NCBI GenBank assembly: GCA_017416055.1
Contig: JAFQDI010000180.1
Location: 1-10,547, forward strand
Source: Lachnospiraceae bacterium
Lineage (GTDB): Bacteria; Bacillota_A; Clostridia; Lachnospirales; Lachnospiraceae
Direction of reading: 5' to 3'
Length of the DNA: 10,547 bases
The position numbers and the translations under genes are program-made. Under the pieces are notes generated by a model. That model worked only from the letters and a program-made list of their open reading frames with translations, did no database searches and had not been told where the DNA came from. Below, piece by piece: positions 1-5,955 of this stretch (within the stretch, counting starts at the first letter, position 1; each line of letters starts with the position of its first letter).

Positions 1-246
1 GGCACCCGCCACAGCGACACCGGTACCCACATTTCCGTTGACCATCATGATGACTACGCATACGACTGCGGGCAGCAGAGCGAGGGTGACAACGAAGCTT
101 TTGGTGTAGCGGGTGCGGTACATATAGCCAAAGGCTAAGAGCAGGCCGATCAGAAGAGAACAGCCGATGCAGAGCAAAAAATTGGGAACGCTGATGATTG
201 TAGTCATGTCGGTGTCGAACAGACCTAAGAAAAGGGAATCAAACAT
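1..246 (-). CDS. DUF4956 family membrane protein, N-terminal part (cut by window edge)
   Basis: The first 82 codons of a hydrophobic protein that runs off the left edge. It starts at the ATG at 246-244, with a strong AGGAGG site a few bases upstream. Two membrane segments are visible at about residues 19-41 and 50-69. A third region then begins with GNVGTGVAVAGA, which resembles the start of the conserved core of DUF4956 proteins; the diagnostic arginine-rich stretch expected next lies outside the window. The gene starts 21 bases after the stop of the VTC-type polyphosphate polymerase and is surely cotranscribed with it. Known: DUF4956 genes often sit beside VTC-domain genes in Bacillota, and their function is not established. 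Inference: it may be the membrane partner of the polymerase, for example anchoring it or moving the polymer. The family call rests on the N-terminal pattern plus the neighbour, so confidence is moderate to good. Confidence 0.75.
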   Translation of the reverse strand, partial: MFDSLFLGLFDTDMTTIISVPNFLLCIGCSLLIGLLLAFGYMYRTRYTKSFVVTLALLPAVVCVVIMMVNGNVGTGVAVAGA

Positions 247-267
247 GTGAATTGCCTCCTTGGATGA

Positions 268-987
268 TTAAATAGTGGTTGTACTCCCCTTTTGCTCGGG
301 GAAAATGGTGGTTTGATAAGCAGTTCCGTATTTGGAAAATGAGGTTTTGAAAATTCGTTCCTGTGTTAACACATGGGTCATCCAAAGCGGGATGCCGCCG
401 GAAGTCTTGATCTCCATCAGAATATTACCCTCCGGGAGCAAAGGTGTTCCGCCTACCTCCGATTCCAGAGAAAGGTTATCTTGTCTGCTGAGAATGTGAT
501 CATCGAACGTGATGCGGAAATCACTGCCGTCGAGCGCGTAATACGCCTCACGTTCGTAGGAGAGAAATACAGTCGGTCGGAGCGTTTCGTAATAGTCCAG
601 AACGTAATTGATTTCCGCGGCAATCTGGGAATCGGATTCCCGTGGTGTGACTCGGCAGATCCAGGCCATTGCGTCTTTTTCCGGCATGGCCAGCCGTCGC
701 TTGTAGACGATGGAGTTGTATTTCTTTTTCAGTTCTACAAACACCGGGCTTTCAGAATTTGCCTTTTGGTAACTGCGGATGCGGAGTTTCTCCTTGTATG
801 CAGGTTTCTCAATGGAGCGACGGATGAGCCGATAGTTTTCGGTGTCGAAATAGATATTTCGGATGGTGGTTCGCCCGTAGCGGTCCAGAGCCATATAAGG
901 TTTCATCGCCGCGAGAACGGTTTGCTTCTGATGCTGCGTGAGCAGATATTTGATTTCATAGCGCTTAAAAATCGCCTGATATGCCAT
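268..987 (-). CDS. VTC-domain (CYTH-like) polyphosphate polymerase
   Basis: A 239-residue protein that is almost entirely one VTC domain, the tunnel fold which in yeast Vtc4 makes inorganic polyphosphate from ATP. Visible family signatures, in order: FKRYEIKYLL near the N-terminus (residues 7-16), RNIYFDT (43-49), the basic strand KLRIRSY (67-73), VFVELKKKY (82-90), YKRR (95-98), SYEREAY (143-149), RITFDDHI (158-165), the acidic/basic strand MEIKTSGGIP (191-200) and a C-terminal FSKYG (217-221). The many inward-facing Lys/Arg positions and the two glutamates (E85, E192) fit a nucleotide/metal tunnel. There is no SPX domain and no membrane segment, so it is a soluble stand-alone catalytic domain. 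The ATG at 987 has AGGAGG about 8 bases upstream. It is followed after 21 bases by the DUF4956 gene and is preceded by its own likely promoter. Polymerase activity is inferred from the family and was not shown for this protein. Confidence 0.88.
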   Translation of the reverse strand: MAYQAIFKRYEIKYLLTQHQKQTVLAAMKPYMALDRYGRTTIRNIYFDTENYRLIRRSIEKPAYKEKLRIRSYQKANSESPVFVELKKKYNSIVYKRRLAMPEKDAMAWICRVTPRESDSQIAAEINYVLDYYETLRPTVFLSYEREAYYALDGSDFRITFDDHILSRQDNLSLESEVGGTPLLPEGNILMEIKTSGGIPLWMTHVLTQERIFKTSFSKYGTAYQTTIFPEQKGSTTTI

Positions 988-1031
988 GGCCGTACCTCCT
1001 TTTCGTATGCCAGTATACGGGGTGAAACATA

Positions 1032-1060
1032 AATATACCTTAAAATCACAAAAAGTTCAA
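1032..1060 (-). promoter_or_regulatory. Sigma-A-type promoter for the polyphosphate polymerase unit
   Basis: Read on the minus strand, TTGAAC (1060-1055) and TATATT (1037-1032) are separated by exactly 17 bases, matching 4/6 and 5/6 of the -35 and -10 consensus. Transcription would start near 1025 and give a leader of about 38 bases before the ATG at 987. That leader holds a small inverted repeat, CGTAT/ATACG at 1004-1008 and 1015-1019, just upstream of the AGGAGG site. It is short and may be chance. Confidence 0.6.
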
Positions 1061-1096
1061 ATTCTTGGTGGATGTAACAGAAAAAGAGTAAAGAAG

Positions 1097-1125
1097 TTTC
1101 ATTGCGCCATAAACAGACATAAAAT
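1097..1125 (+). promoter_or_regulatory. Weak candidate promoter for the amidase gene
   Basis: TAAAAT at 1120-1125 matches 5/6 of a -10 box, with TTTCAT (a poor -35) 17 bases upstream at 1097-1102. Transcription would begin about 14 bases before the amidase ATG, which leaves room for only the AAGGAA ribosome site. An alternative, TTGGTG (1065-1070) with TAAAGA (1089-1094), has an 18-base spacer and is also weak. The region is A-rich, so false matches are easy. Confidence 0.25.
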
Positions 1126-1145
1126 AGAAGAAAAAAGGAATTATC

Positions 1146-1943
1146 ATGGCAAAGAAAATCTGTTTGGACGCGGGACATTATGGCAAAATCAATGTATGTC
1201 CGGCGATTCCCGAGTATTATGAGAGTGAACGGATGTGGGATCTGCATCTGCTCCTGAAGAAAAAACTGGAGGCTTACGGCTTTGAGGTGATCACCACCCG
1301 TGCAGATCAGACCGTAGACAAGGCACTCACGCAGCGAGGAAAGATGGCAGCAGGATGTGATCTGTTTATTTCCATGCACTCAAATGCAACCTACAATTAT
1401 CAGATGGATGAGACGGTAGATTACGTCGTGGCAATCGTTGCTCTCGACGGTTCTGCGGATGAGATCGGTGGAAAATTGGCTCAAGTGGTGGCAGAGACAA
1501 TGGGGGTCACTGAAGGGAGCCACATCTTTAAGCGTTATTACGACGAGGAGAACAAAAATCTGGACTACTACGGGGTGATACGTGGCGCAGTATCGGTAGG
1601 TGTGCCTGCAATGCTGTTGGAGCACAGTTTTCACACGAACACCCGCATGGTGCGCTGGCTGTTGGATGATCAAAATCTCGACAAATTGGCTCAGGCCGAA
1701 GCCGATTTGATTGCTGAATACTTTGGGATAAATATTCCGGCTGAATACGATCCGTGGACAGCAAAGGTGGTCAACACCGAGGCGTTGAACGTGCGCCGCA
1801 CTCCGAATGCTGAGATTATCAAAGAAATTTATTCAATCACGGTAATTGGTGAGGAACCGGATAGCGACGGGGACATTTGGTATAAGGTGCGTCTGGGAGA
1901 CGGTACGATCGGGTATCTTTGGCCGGAGTATTTGGAACGGTAA
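1146..1943 (+). CDS. N-acetylmuramoyl-L-alanine amidase (Amidase_3) with C-terminal SH3b-like domain
   Basis: A 265-residue zinc amidase that would cut the bond between MurNAc and L-alanine in peptidoglycan. The Amidase_3 domain spans about residues 4-193. LDAGH gives the first zinc ligand (H11), ESERMWDL the conserved glutamate (E28), then TTR and D54, SMHSNA the second histidine (H78), and LLEHSFHTN the catalytic glutamate (E159). Residues ~205-265 (VVNTEALNVRRTPN ... WYKVRLGDGTIGYL) form an SH3b-like wall-binding domain. There is no signal peptide or membrane segment: the protein starts MAKKICLDAGH, directly in the first strand. This is the layout of phage endolysins and a few cytoplasmic or non-classically released autolysins, yet no phage genes surround it. 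It stands alone between divergent and downstream genes, with AAGGAA six bases before the ATG. The family call is firm; the physiological role is open. Confidence 0.9.
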   Translation: MAKKICLDAGHYGKINVCPAIPEYYESERMWDLHLLLKKKLEAYGFEVITTRADQTVDKALTQRGKMAAGCDLFISMHSNATYNYQMDETVDYVVAIVALDGSADEIGGKLAQVVAETMGVTEGSHIFKRYYDEENKNLDYYGVIRGAVSVGVPAMLLEHSFHTNTRMVRWLLDDQNLDKLAQAEADLIAEYFGINIPAEYDPWTAKVVNTEALNVRRTPNAEIIKEIYSITVIGEEPDSDGDIWYKVRLGDGTIGYLWPEYLER

Positions 1944-1960
1944 AAGCGATTGAAATGTGT

Positions 1961-1982
1961 GGTCTAAGAGAAATCTTACACC
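1961..1982 (+). other. Stem-loop after the amidase gene, no U-tract
   Basis: GGT-C-TAAGA (1961-1969), loop GAAA (1970-1973), TCTTA-C-ACC (1974-1982) form an eight-pair stem with one internal C/C mismatch and a GAAA tetraloop. It starts 18 bases after the amidase stop. No run of T follows on either strand, so it is not a standard intrinsic terminator. It could protect the 3' end of the amidase mRNA. Confidence 0.4.
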
Positions 1983-2010
1983 GATGAGATACGATCATAA
2001 AAAAAACACA

Positions 2011-2055
2011 GTTTTAAGTTATAGTTAATGTGTAACCTTTTTTTTGTGCTACAAT
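2011..2055 (+). promoter_or_regulatory. Extended -10 promoter of the two-component operon, with possible operator repeats
   Basis: TGCTACAAT at 2047-2055 is an extended -10 element (TGN plus TACAAT, 5/6). No good -35 lies 16-18 bases upstream, as in activator-dependent promoters. Where the -35 should be there are repeated GTT-A steps starting at 2011, 2018 and 2024, and the dyad GTTA-ATGTG-TAAC (2024-2036). Such repeats are the kind of site that OmpR/PhoB-family regulators bind, so self-activation by the downstream response regulator is possible. The -10 is fairly convincing; the operator is an inference. Confidence 0.5.
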
Positions 2056-2089
2056 AGAGAAAAAGAAATAGAAAGCAGGTAACTACCCT

Positions 2090-2761
2090 ATGAGAATTCT
2101 ACTTGCAGAAGATGAGCAGTCTCTTGCGAGAGCACTGGTCCGGATTTTGGAAAAGAATAATTATTCTGCGCAGGCTGTCTACAATGGAGTGGATGCGCTG
2201 AAGCATTTGGAGACCGGAAATTATGATGCGGTGATTTTAGATATTATGATGCCGGGGCTGGATGGAATCACCGTGCTGAAAAGGCTGAGAGCGCAGGGAA
2301 ATCAGATCCCGGTGATGATGCTGACGGCAAAGTCTGAAATTGACGACAAGGTTTTGGGGCTGGACAGTGGAGCAAACGATTATCTGACGAAGCCATTTGA
2401 CACCAAAGAACTGTTGGCGCGTCTCAGAGTGATAACCAGAAGCCAGACTGCAGTGGATTCCAGACTGACGGTGGGAAATATTACCCTGGATCGTGCGACA
2501 TATGAGCTATCCTCGCCGAACGGAAACTTCCGCTTGGCAAACAAAGAATTCCAGATGCTTGAGATGCTGATGTCGAATCCTCATCATTTGATTTCAACAG
2601 AAAGGTTCATGGAGAAAATCTGGGGCTATGATACCAATGTAGAAATCAGCGTGGTATGGGTATATATATCGTATTTACGCAAAAAATTATCCATGCTGGG
2701 AGCAAATATCCAAATACGCGCGACACGTAATGCGGGTTATATGTTAGAGGAAATAGAATGA
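2090..2761 (+). CDS. OmpR/PhoB-family response regulator
   Basis: A 223-residue response regulator with an N-terminal receiver domain (about 1-115) and a C-terminal winged-helix DNA-binding domain (about 125-221). The receiver has the acidic pair E7/D8, phosphoacceptor D51 in VILDIMMPGLDG, T79 and K101 in YLTKPF, so it should be phosphorylated normally. The winged-helix part shows the usual NKEFQMLEMLMSNPHHLISTERFMEKIWGYD, followed by VWVYISYLRKKL (recognition region) and RATRNAGYML. The start at 2090 has only a modest ribosome site (GCAGGT). Its stop overlaps the start of the kinase gene by four bases (ATGA), so the two are translationally coupled partners. The regulated genes are not known; the upstream repeats suggest autoregulation. 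Confidence 0.95.
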   Translation: MRILLAEDEQSLARALVRILEKNNYSAQAVYNGVDALKHLETGNYDAVILDIMMPGLDGITVLKRLRAQGNQIPVMMLTAKSEIDDKVLGLDSGANDYLTKPFDTKELLARLRVITRSQTAVDSRLTVGNITLDRATYELSSPNGNFRLANKEFQMLEMLMSNPHHLISTERFMEKIWGYDTNVEISVVWVYISYLRKKLSMLGANIQIRATRNAGYMLEEIE

Positions 2762-3963
2762 TTCGCAAACTGCAGCTACGGGTTGTAGCACTGTCGATGT
2801 CAGCTCTTTTGATTGTACTGGTTGTTATTATTACGGGAATTAATGTGTTAAACTATCGTTTAGTGGTGAAAGATGCAGATGAAATACTGATGATTCTTTC
2901 TGAGAATGATGGTTATTTTCCTCCGGAGACACCATATGAGACCAGATATTTTTATGTATGCATGGATGTTACCGATGGATCTATTTTGCAGGTGGATACC
3001 GGCATGATTGCCTCCGTAAATAGTGCAGAAGCAGCAGAATTCGCGGAAAGAGTGGTGGAAAAGCAGGAAAACAAAGGATTCTTAGGTGAATATCGATTTA
3101 TTCAAAATACTGCAGGGGACACCAATCGAATTATCTTTTTGGATTGTCATGAGGAACTGGAGCTTTTTACGGACTTTATGGCTGTCAGTATATGGATATC
3201 ATTGGCCGGATATGTGGTGGTTCTGGTCGCAGTCATTTTTTTCTCCCATCGAATCGTACAGCCCCTCTCGAAAAGCTATGAGAAGCAGAAGCGATTTGTG
3301 ATGGATGCAGGCCATGAACTAAAAACACCACTGACGATTATCAAGGCAGACACCGATGTGTTGGAGCTGGAGATTGGGGAAAATGAATGGTTGGAGGATA
3401 TCAAAAGGCAGACAGATCGTTTGGCCGATTTGACGAAAGACCTGATTTATCTGACGAAGATGGAAGAGGAACAGGGAGTGTCAAAGAAACAGATTTTTTC
3501 AATTTCAGATGTGGTGACTGAGGGGACAAATTCATTCCAGTCGTTGGCACAGACTCAGAAGAAGGAGTTCCTCCTTAATATTGCTCCGATGTTGACGATG
3601 AGAGGTGATGAACGGAGTATTGGCCAATTGGTTGCGATTTTGCTGGACAATGCGTTGAAGTATTCTCCGGAAGGCGGATGTGTCCATGTCTCACTGGAAA
3701 AGCAGAACAGATTCATCCGTTTGGATGTGTTTAATCCCACGCAGATGCCGTTGCCGAAGGAGGACATTGAGGTTGTATTTGAGCGATTCTATCGGGTGGA
3801 TGCCTCTCGCAGTTCCCTGATCAGCGGGTATGGAATCGGGTTGTCCATTGCGAAAGCGATTGTGACCGCTCATGGAGGCAAAATACAAGCGGGAACTCAG
3901 GACGGTCATTCGTTGCTGATTACCGTCATGCTTCCCGCAGAAAACAAAAAAACAGATTTATAA
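2758..3963 (+). CDS. Membrane sensor histidine kinase
   Basis: A 401-residue kinase that should phosphorylate the response regulator encoded just upstream. Membrane segments lie at about residues 9-31 and 142-163, enclosing an external sensing region of roughly 105 residues with two cysteines (C68, C130) and no recognised ligand domain. A short linker without a clear HAMP domain leads to the H-box KRFVMDAGHELKTPLTII with H186. The ATPase part has the N-box LLDNALKYSP (N298), the F-box FERFYRVDASRS and the G2 loop GYGIGLSIAKAI. The G1 loop is atypical: VFNPTQMPLP stands where DxGxG is usual, a variation seen in related Bacillota kinases that are thought to be active. The gene's stop codon overlaps that of the convergent histidinol phosphatase by six bases. 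Confidence 0.94.
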   Translation: MIRKLQLRVVALSMSALLIVLVVIITGINVLNYRLVVKDADEILMILSENDGYFPPETPYETRYFYVCMDVTDGSILQVDTGMIASVNSAEAAEFAERVVEKQENKGFLGEYRFIQNTAGDTNRIIFLDCHEELELFTDFMAVSIWISLAGYVVVLVAVIFFSHRIVQPLSKSYEKQKRFVMDAGHELKTPLTIIKADTDVLELEIGENEWLEDIKRQTDRLADLTKDLIYLTKMEEEQGVSKKQIFSISDVVTEGTNSFQSLAQTQKKEFLLNIAPMLTMRGDERSIGQLVAILLDNALKYSPEGGCVHVSLEKQNRFIRLDVFNPTQMPLPKEDIEVVFERFYRVDASRSSLISGYGIGLSIAKAIVTAHGGKIQAGTQDGHSLLITVMLPAENKKTDL

Positions 3964-4767
3964 AGGAACCTCTTGAAAGCCATCGGTGGTGAGAATCAAT
4001 GCGGTTGTAAAACCACAGCTTTTTGCCAGTTCGGTGGCTTTATCGTATCCACAAAGCAAATTGTCTGTCGTATGGGCATCACTGGAAAGAATAATCCTTC
4101 CACCCATTTCCCGAATCTTTTTTAAAATGAACGAAGCAGGATAGGGGAGGGTGCGATATCCGCGACTGATGGCACCCGTGTTAATTTCAAAGGGTTTTCC
4201 GGCAGAAATCAGATGCGCCAGCGCATCAAGGGCGACTTTCCGATAACGGGGATGGGCTTCATTGAAGTGCTTTCCGCCCTCATTAAACTTGGTCACCAGA
4301 TCGAAGTGGCCGATGAAAGTAGGATCATGCTTCAATACAGTATTTGCCAGTGTATGATAATAGTCCTCGGCGTATGCATAGTAATCTCCACCGTAATATT
4401 GCTCCACAGCCCTGATCATAGCGGACTCGGAGTAGTCAACGCAGAGATACTGTCCATCCTTAATAATCCCGTGAATGGATCCGATCACATAGTCGTAGGG
4501 ATAGTCGAGAGAGTCACTGGTAGCATCCTGCTCAATGCCCAAAAAGATAGTGATCTGACCGGCATATTTGTTTTTGAGACGCAGAATTTCGGCCTGATAC
4601 GCTGCGCAAACGTCCGGCTTCATTCCGTAGGTTTCATATTCACTGTAAGAGTGTCCTGAAAACCCGATGGCAGTCATTCCGAGACTGATAGCAGCCAAAA
4701 CCATCTCCTCAGGAGTGTTTTTTCCATCGCAGAAGGTGGTATGCGTGTGGAAATTTGCCTTAATCAT
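3958..4767 (-). CDS. hisK: PHP-type histidinol-phosphatase (HisJ/HisK family)
   Basis: A 269-residue PHP-superfamily phosphoesterase that removes phosphate from histidinol phosphate, the step between HisC and HisD (EC 3.1.3.15). Metal ligands in the usual order: HTHTTFCDG (H7, H9, D14), FSGHS (H39), FLGIEQD (E79), GSIHG (H99), IGHFDL and a C-terminal SSDAH. It is the last gene of the his operon; its ATG overlaps the hisIE stop by four bases (ATGA), so it is coupled to hisIE. Bacteria using this enzyme lack the bifunctional HisB of enterobacteria, and the HisB here is indeed the short dehydratase-only form. Related PHP proteins include other phosphatases and polymerase domains, but the operon position makes this role very likely. 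The gene is called hisJ or hisK in different species. Confidence 0.9.
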   Translation of the reverse strand: MIKANFHTHTTFCDGKNTPEEMVLAAISLGMTAIGFSGHSYSEYETYGMKPDVCAAYQAEILRLKNKYAGQITIFLGIEQDATSDSLDYPYDYVIGSIHGIIKDGQYLCVDYSESAMIRAVEQYYGGDYYAYAEDYYHTLANTVLKHDPTFIGHFDLVTKFNEGGKHFNEAHPRYRKVALDALAHLISAGKPFEINTGAISRGYRTLPYPASFILKKIREMGGRIILSSDAHTTDNLLCGYDKATELAKSCGFTTALILTTDGFQEVPL

Positions 4768-5414
4768 TTCGTCATTTTCTCCTGCTTCACCTTGTGGTCA
4801 ATGATGTGGCGGGAGGCCAGTTCATCCCGAACCTCCTCGAGGGAGATGCCCATCTCAGTCATCAGAACCATCACATGGTAGGTTAGATCAGCGATTTCGT
4901 AAATGGTCTCGGCTTTGTCATCTGCTTTGCCGACGATAATGACTTCGGTGCATTCCTCACCGACCTTTTTTAAGATTTTATCGATTCCCTTCTCAAAGAG
5001 ATAAGTCGTGTAGGAACCCTCCGGCTTATTTTTTTTGCGGCCTTTGAGCAGTTCCATCAGACCGTCTAAAGAGAAGGAGTGGAGTTCATCGTTTGCAAAC
5101 ACCTCATTGGTAAAGCAGGAATCGGTGCCTAAATGACAGGCGGGACCGTCCTTTTCCACCAAAATCGTCAGCGCATCCTTGTCACAGTCAGCGGTGATGC
5201 TTACGATGTGCTGGTAGTTGCCGGAAGTTTCGCCTTTCCTCCACAACTCCTGTCTGGAACGGGACCAGAAGCAGGTCTTTTTCTCTGCGATACTGATGGC
5301 AAGGCTTTCTCTGTTCATGTAGGCCAGAGTCAGCACATCCTTGGTCTTTGCGTCCACCACAATGGCGGGGATGAGTCCGTTAGAATCAAATTTTAAGTCG
5401 TTTATGTTCAGCAT
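4764..5414 (-). CDS. hisIE: Bifunctional phosphoribosyl-AMP cyclohydrolase / phosphoribosyl-ATP pyrophosphatase
   Basis: A 216-residue fusion that performs the second and third steps of histidine synthesis. The HisI half (about 1-110) shows VLTLAYMNRESL, CFWSRSRQELWRKGETSGN and the zinc cysteines C77 (in DCD), C93 and C100. The HisE half (about 118-205) shows YTTYLFEKGIDKILKKVGEE, then EVIIVGKADD and EIADLTYHVMVLM, the helical MazG-like metal-binding pattern. The open frame extends 24 codons further upstream, but the ATG at 5414 (MLNINDLKFD) is preferred. It has AAGGAG seven bases before it and aligns with the usual HisI N-terminus, whereas the longer start would overlap the GNAT gene. It lies about 60 bases after the GNAT stop and overlaps the phosphatase start. 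Confidence 0.95.
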   Translation of the reverse strand: MLNINDLKFDSNGLIPAIVVDAKTKDVLTLAYMNRESLAISIAEKKTCFWSRSRQELWRKGETSGNYQHIVSITADCDKDALTILVEKDGPACHLGTDSCFTNEVFANDELHSFSLDGLMELLKGRKKNKPEGSYTTYLFEKGIDKILKKVGEECTEVIIVGKADDKAETIYEIADLTYHVMVLMTEMGISLEEVRDELASRHIIDHKVKQEKMTK

Positions 5415-5460
5415 GGGAAGTCTCCTTATGTTCTTTATTTGATGTGTAAGAGATGACGGC

Positions 5461-5480
5461 CGATTGAAGCTGGTCAATCG
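5461..5480 (-). other. Perfect 7-bp inverted repeat spanning the GNAT stop codon
   Basis: CGATTGA (5461-5467) and TCAATCG (5474-5480) are perfect inverted copies around a six-base loop and include the GNAT stop codon. No U-tract follows in the direction of transcription, so it is not a standard terminator. It could be a processing or mRNA-protection hairpin ahead of hisIE. Confidence 0.45.
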
Positions 5481-5914
5481 AACCATTTTACTTTCATGAC
5501 AAAATTTTTAGCATCGCGGTAACCGGCTTTTCCATAATAGTGTTCATGCATCTCATCGTTCACCGCCTGGAGTTCAATGCAAGAGGCACCGGCTTCATTC
5601 ACTCTGGATTCCAGTTCGGCTAAAAGGGTGCTGCCTAGCCCTTTGTTCTGTTCAGCGCGGGAAATCAGGATTTCCTCAAGTGTATAACCGACAATATCAT
5701 CATACTGCTTGAAATATCCCATCACAAAACCACAAACGAGGCCATTTGCTTTTCTCATGATCAGGGAATAGGAATCTTCGGTGGTCAGAACTTGCCGGAT
5801 GCGCCGTGTGGCAGTCATCTCAGTCCAACACCCACCTTCGTAGTTGTTGTAATAGTCGATGTACAACGGGACAACTGAGTCAATATCGTTGATATCCATG
5901 ACATCAATTTGCAT
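5474..5914 (-). CDS. GNAT-family N-acetyltransferase inside the his operon
   Basis: A 146-residue single-domain GNAT protein that would transfer an acetyl group from acetyl-CoA to an amine. The acetyl-CoA loop is clear: EILISRAEQNKGLGSTLL (residues 81-98), with the Q-x-x-G-x-G pyrophosphate-binding pattern at 89-94. Strand 5 and the following helix (CIELQAVNDEMHEHYYGKAGY, 112-132) show the usual tyrosine-containing C-terminal motif. The ATG at 5914 has a good AAGGAG site. It sits between hisF (41 bases upstream) and hisIE (about 60 bases downstream) on the same strand, so it is almost certainly transcribed with them. It has no known role in histidine synthesis. It may acetylate a small molecule or a protein N-terminus, or be a passenger. 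The substrate cannot be read from the sequence. Confidence 0.88.
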   Translation of the reverse strand: MQIDVMDINDIDSVVPLYIDYYNNYEGGCWTEMTATRRIRQVLTTEDSYSLIMRKANGLVCGFVMGYFKQYDDIVGYTLEEILISRAEQNKGLGSTLLAELESRVNEAGASCIELQAVNDEMHEHYYGKAGYRDAKNFVMKVKWFD

Positions 5915-5955
5915 ATCTGTTCTCCTTCATTGCAAGAAAAAATCCGGGTTTTTAA

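Noticed and set aside
373..1032. A 219-codon open frame on the plus strand opposite the polyphosphate polymerase gene
   Set aside because: The protein has no recognisable family pattern and low-quality composition, while the opposite strand encodes a clear VTC domain with a strong ribosome site. It is a shadow of that gene.
1961..2045. Terminator between the amidase and the response regulator
   Set aside because: The hairpin at 1961-1982 has no T-run after it, and the T-run at 2038-2045 has no proper stem before it and lies within the promoter spacer region of the next operon.
5937..5953. A-run/T-run pair around TCCGGG after hisF, resembling a terminator
   Set aside because: The stem would be only five A-U pairs with a six-base loop, which is too weak for intrinsic termination, and the operon continues into GNAT, hisIE and the phosphatase.
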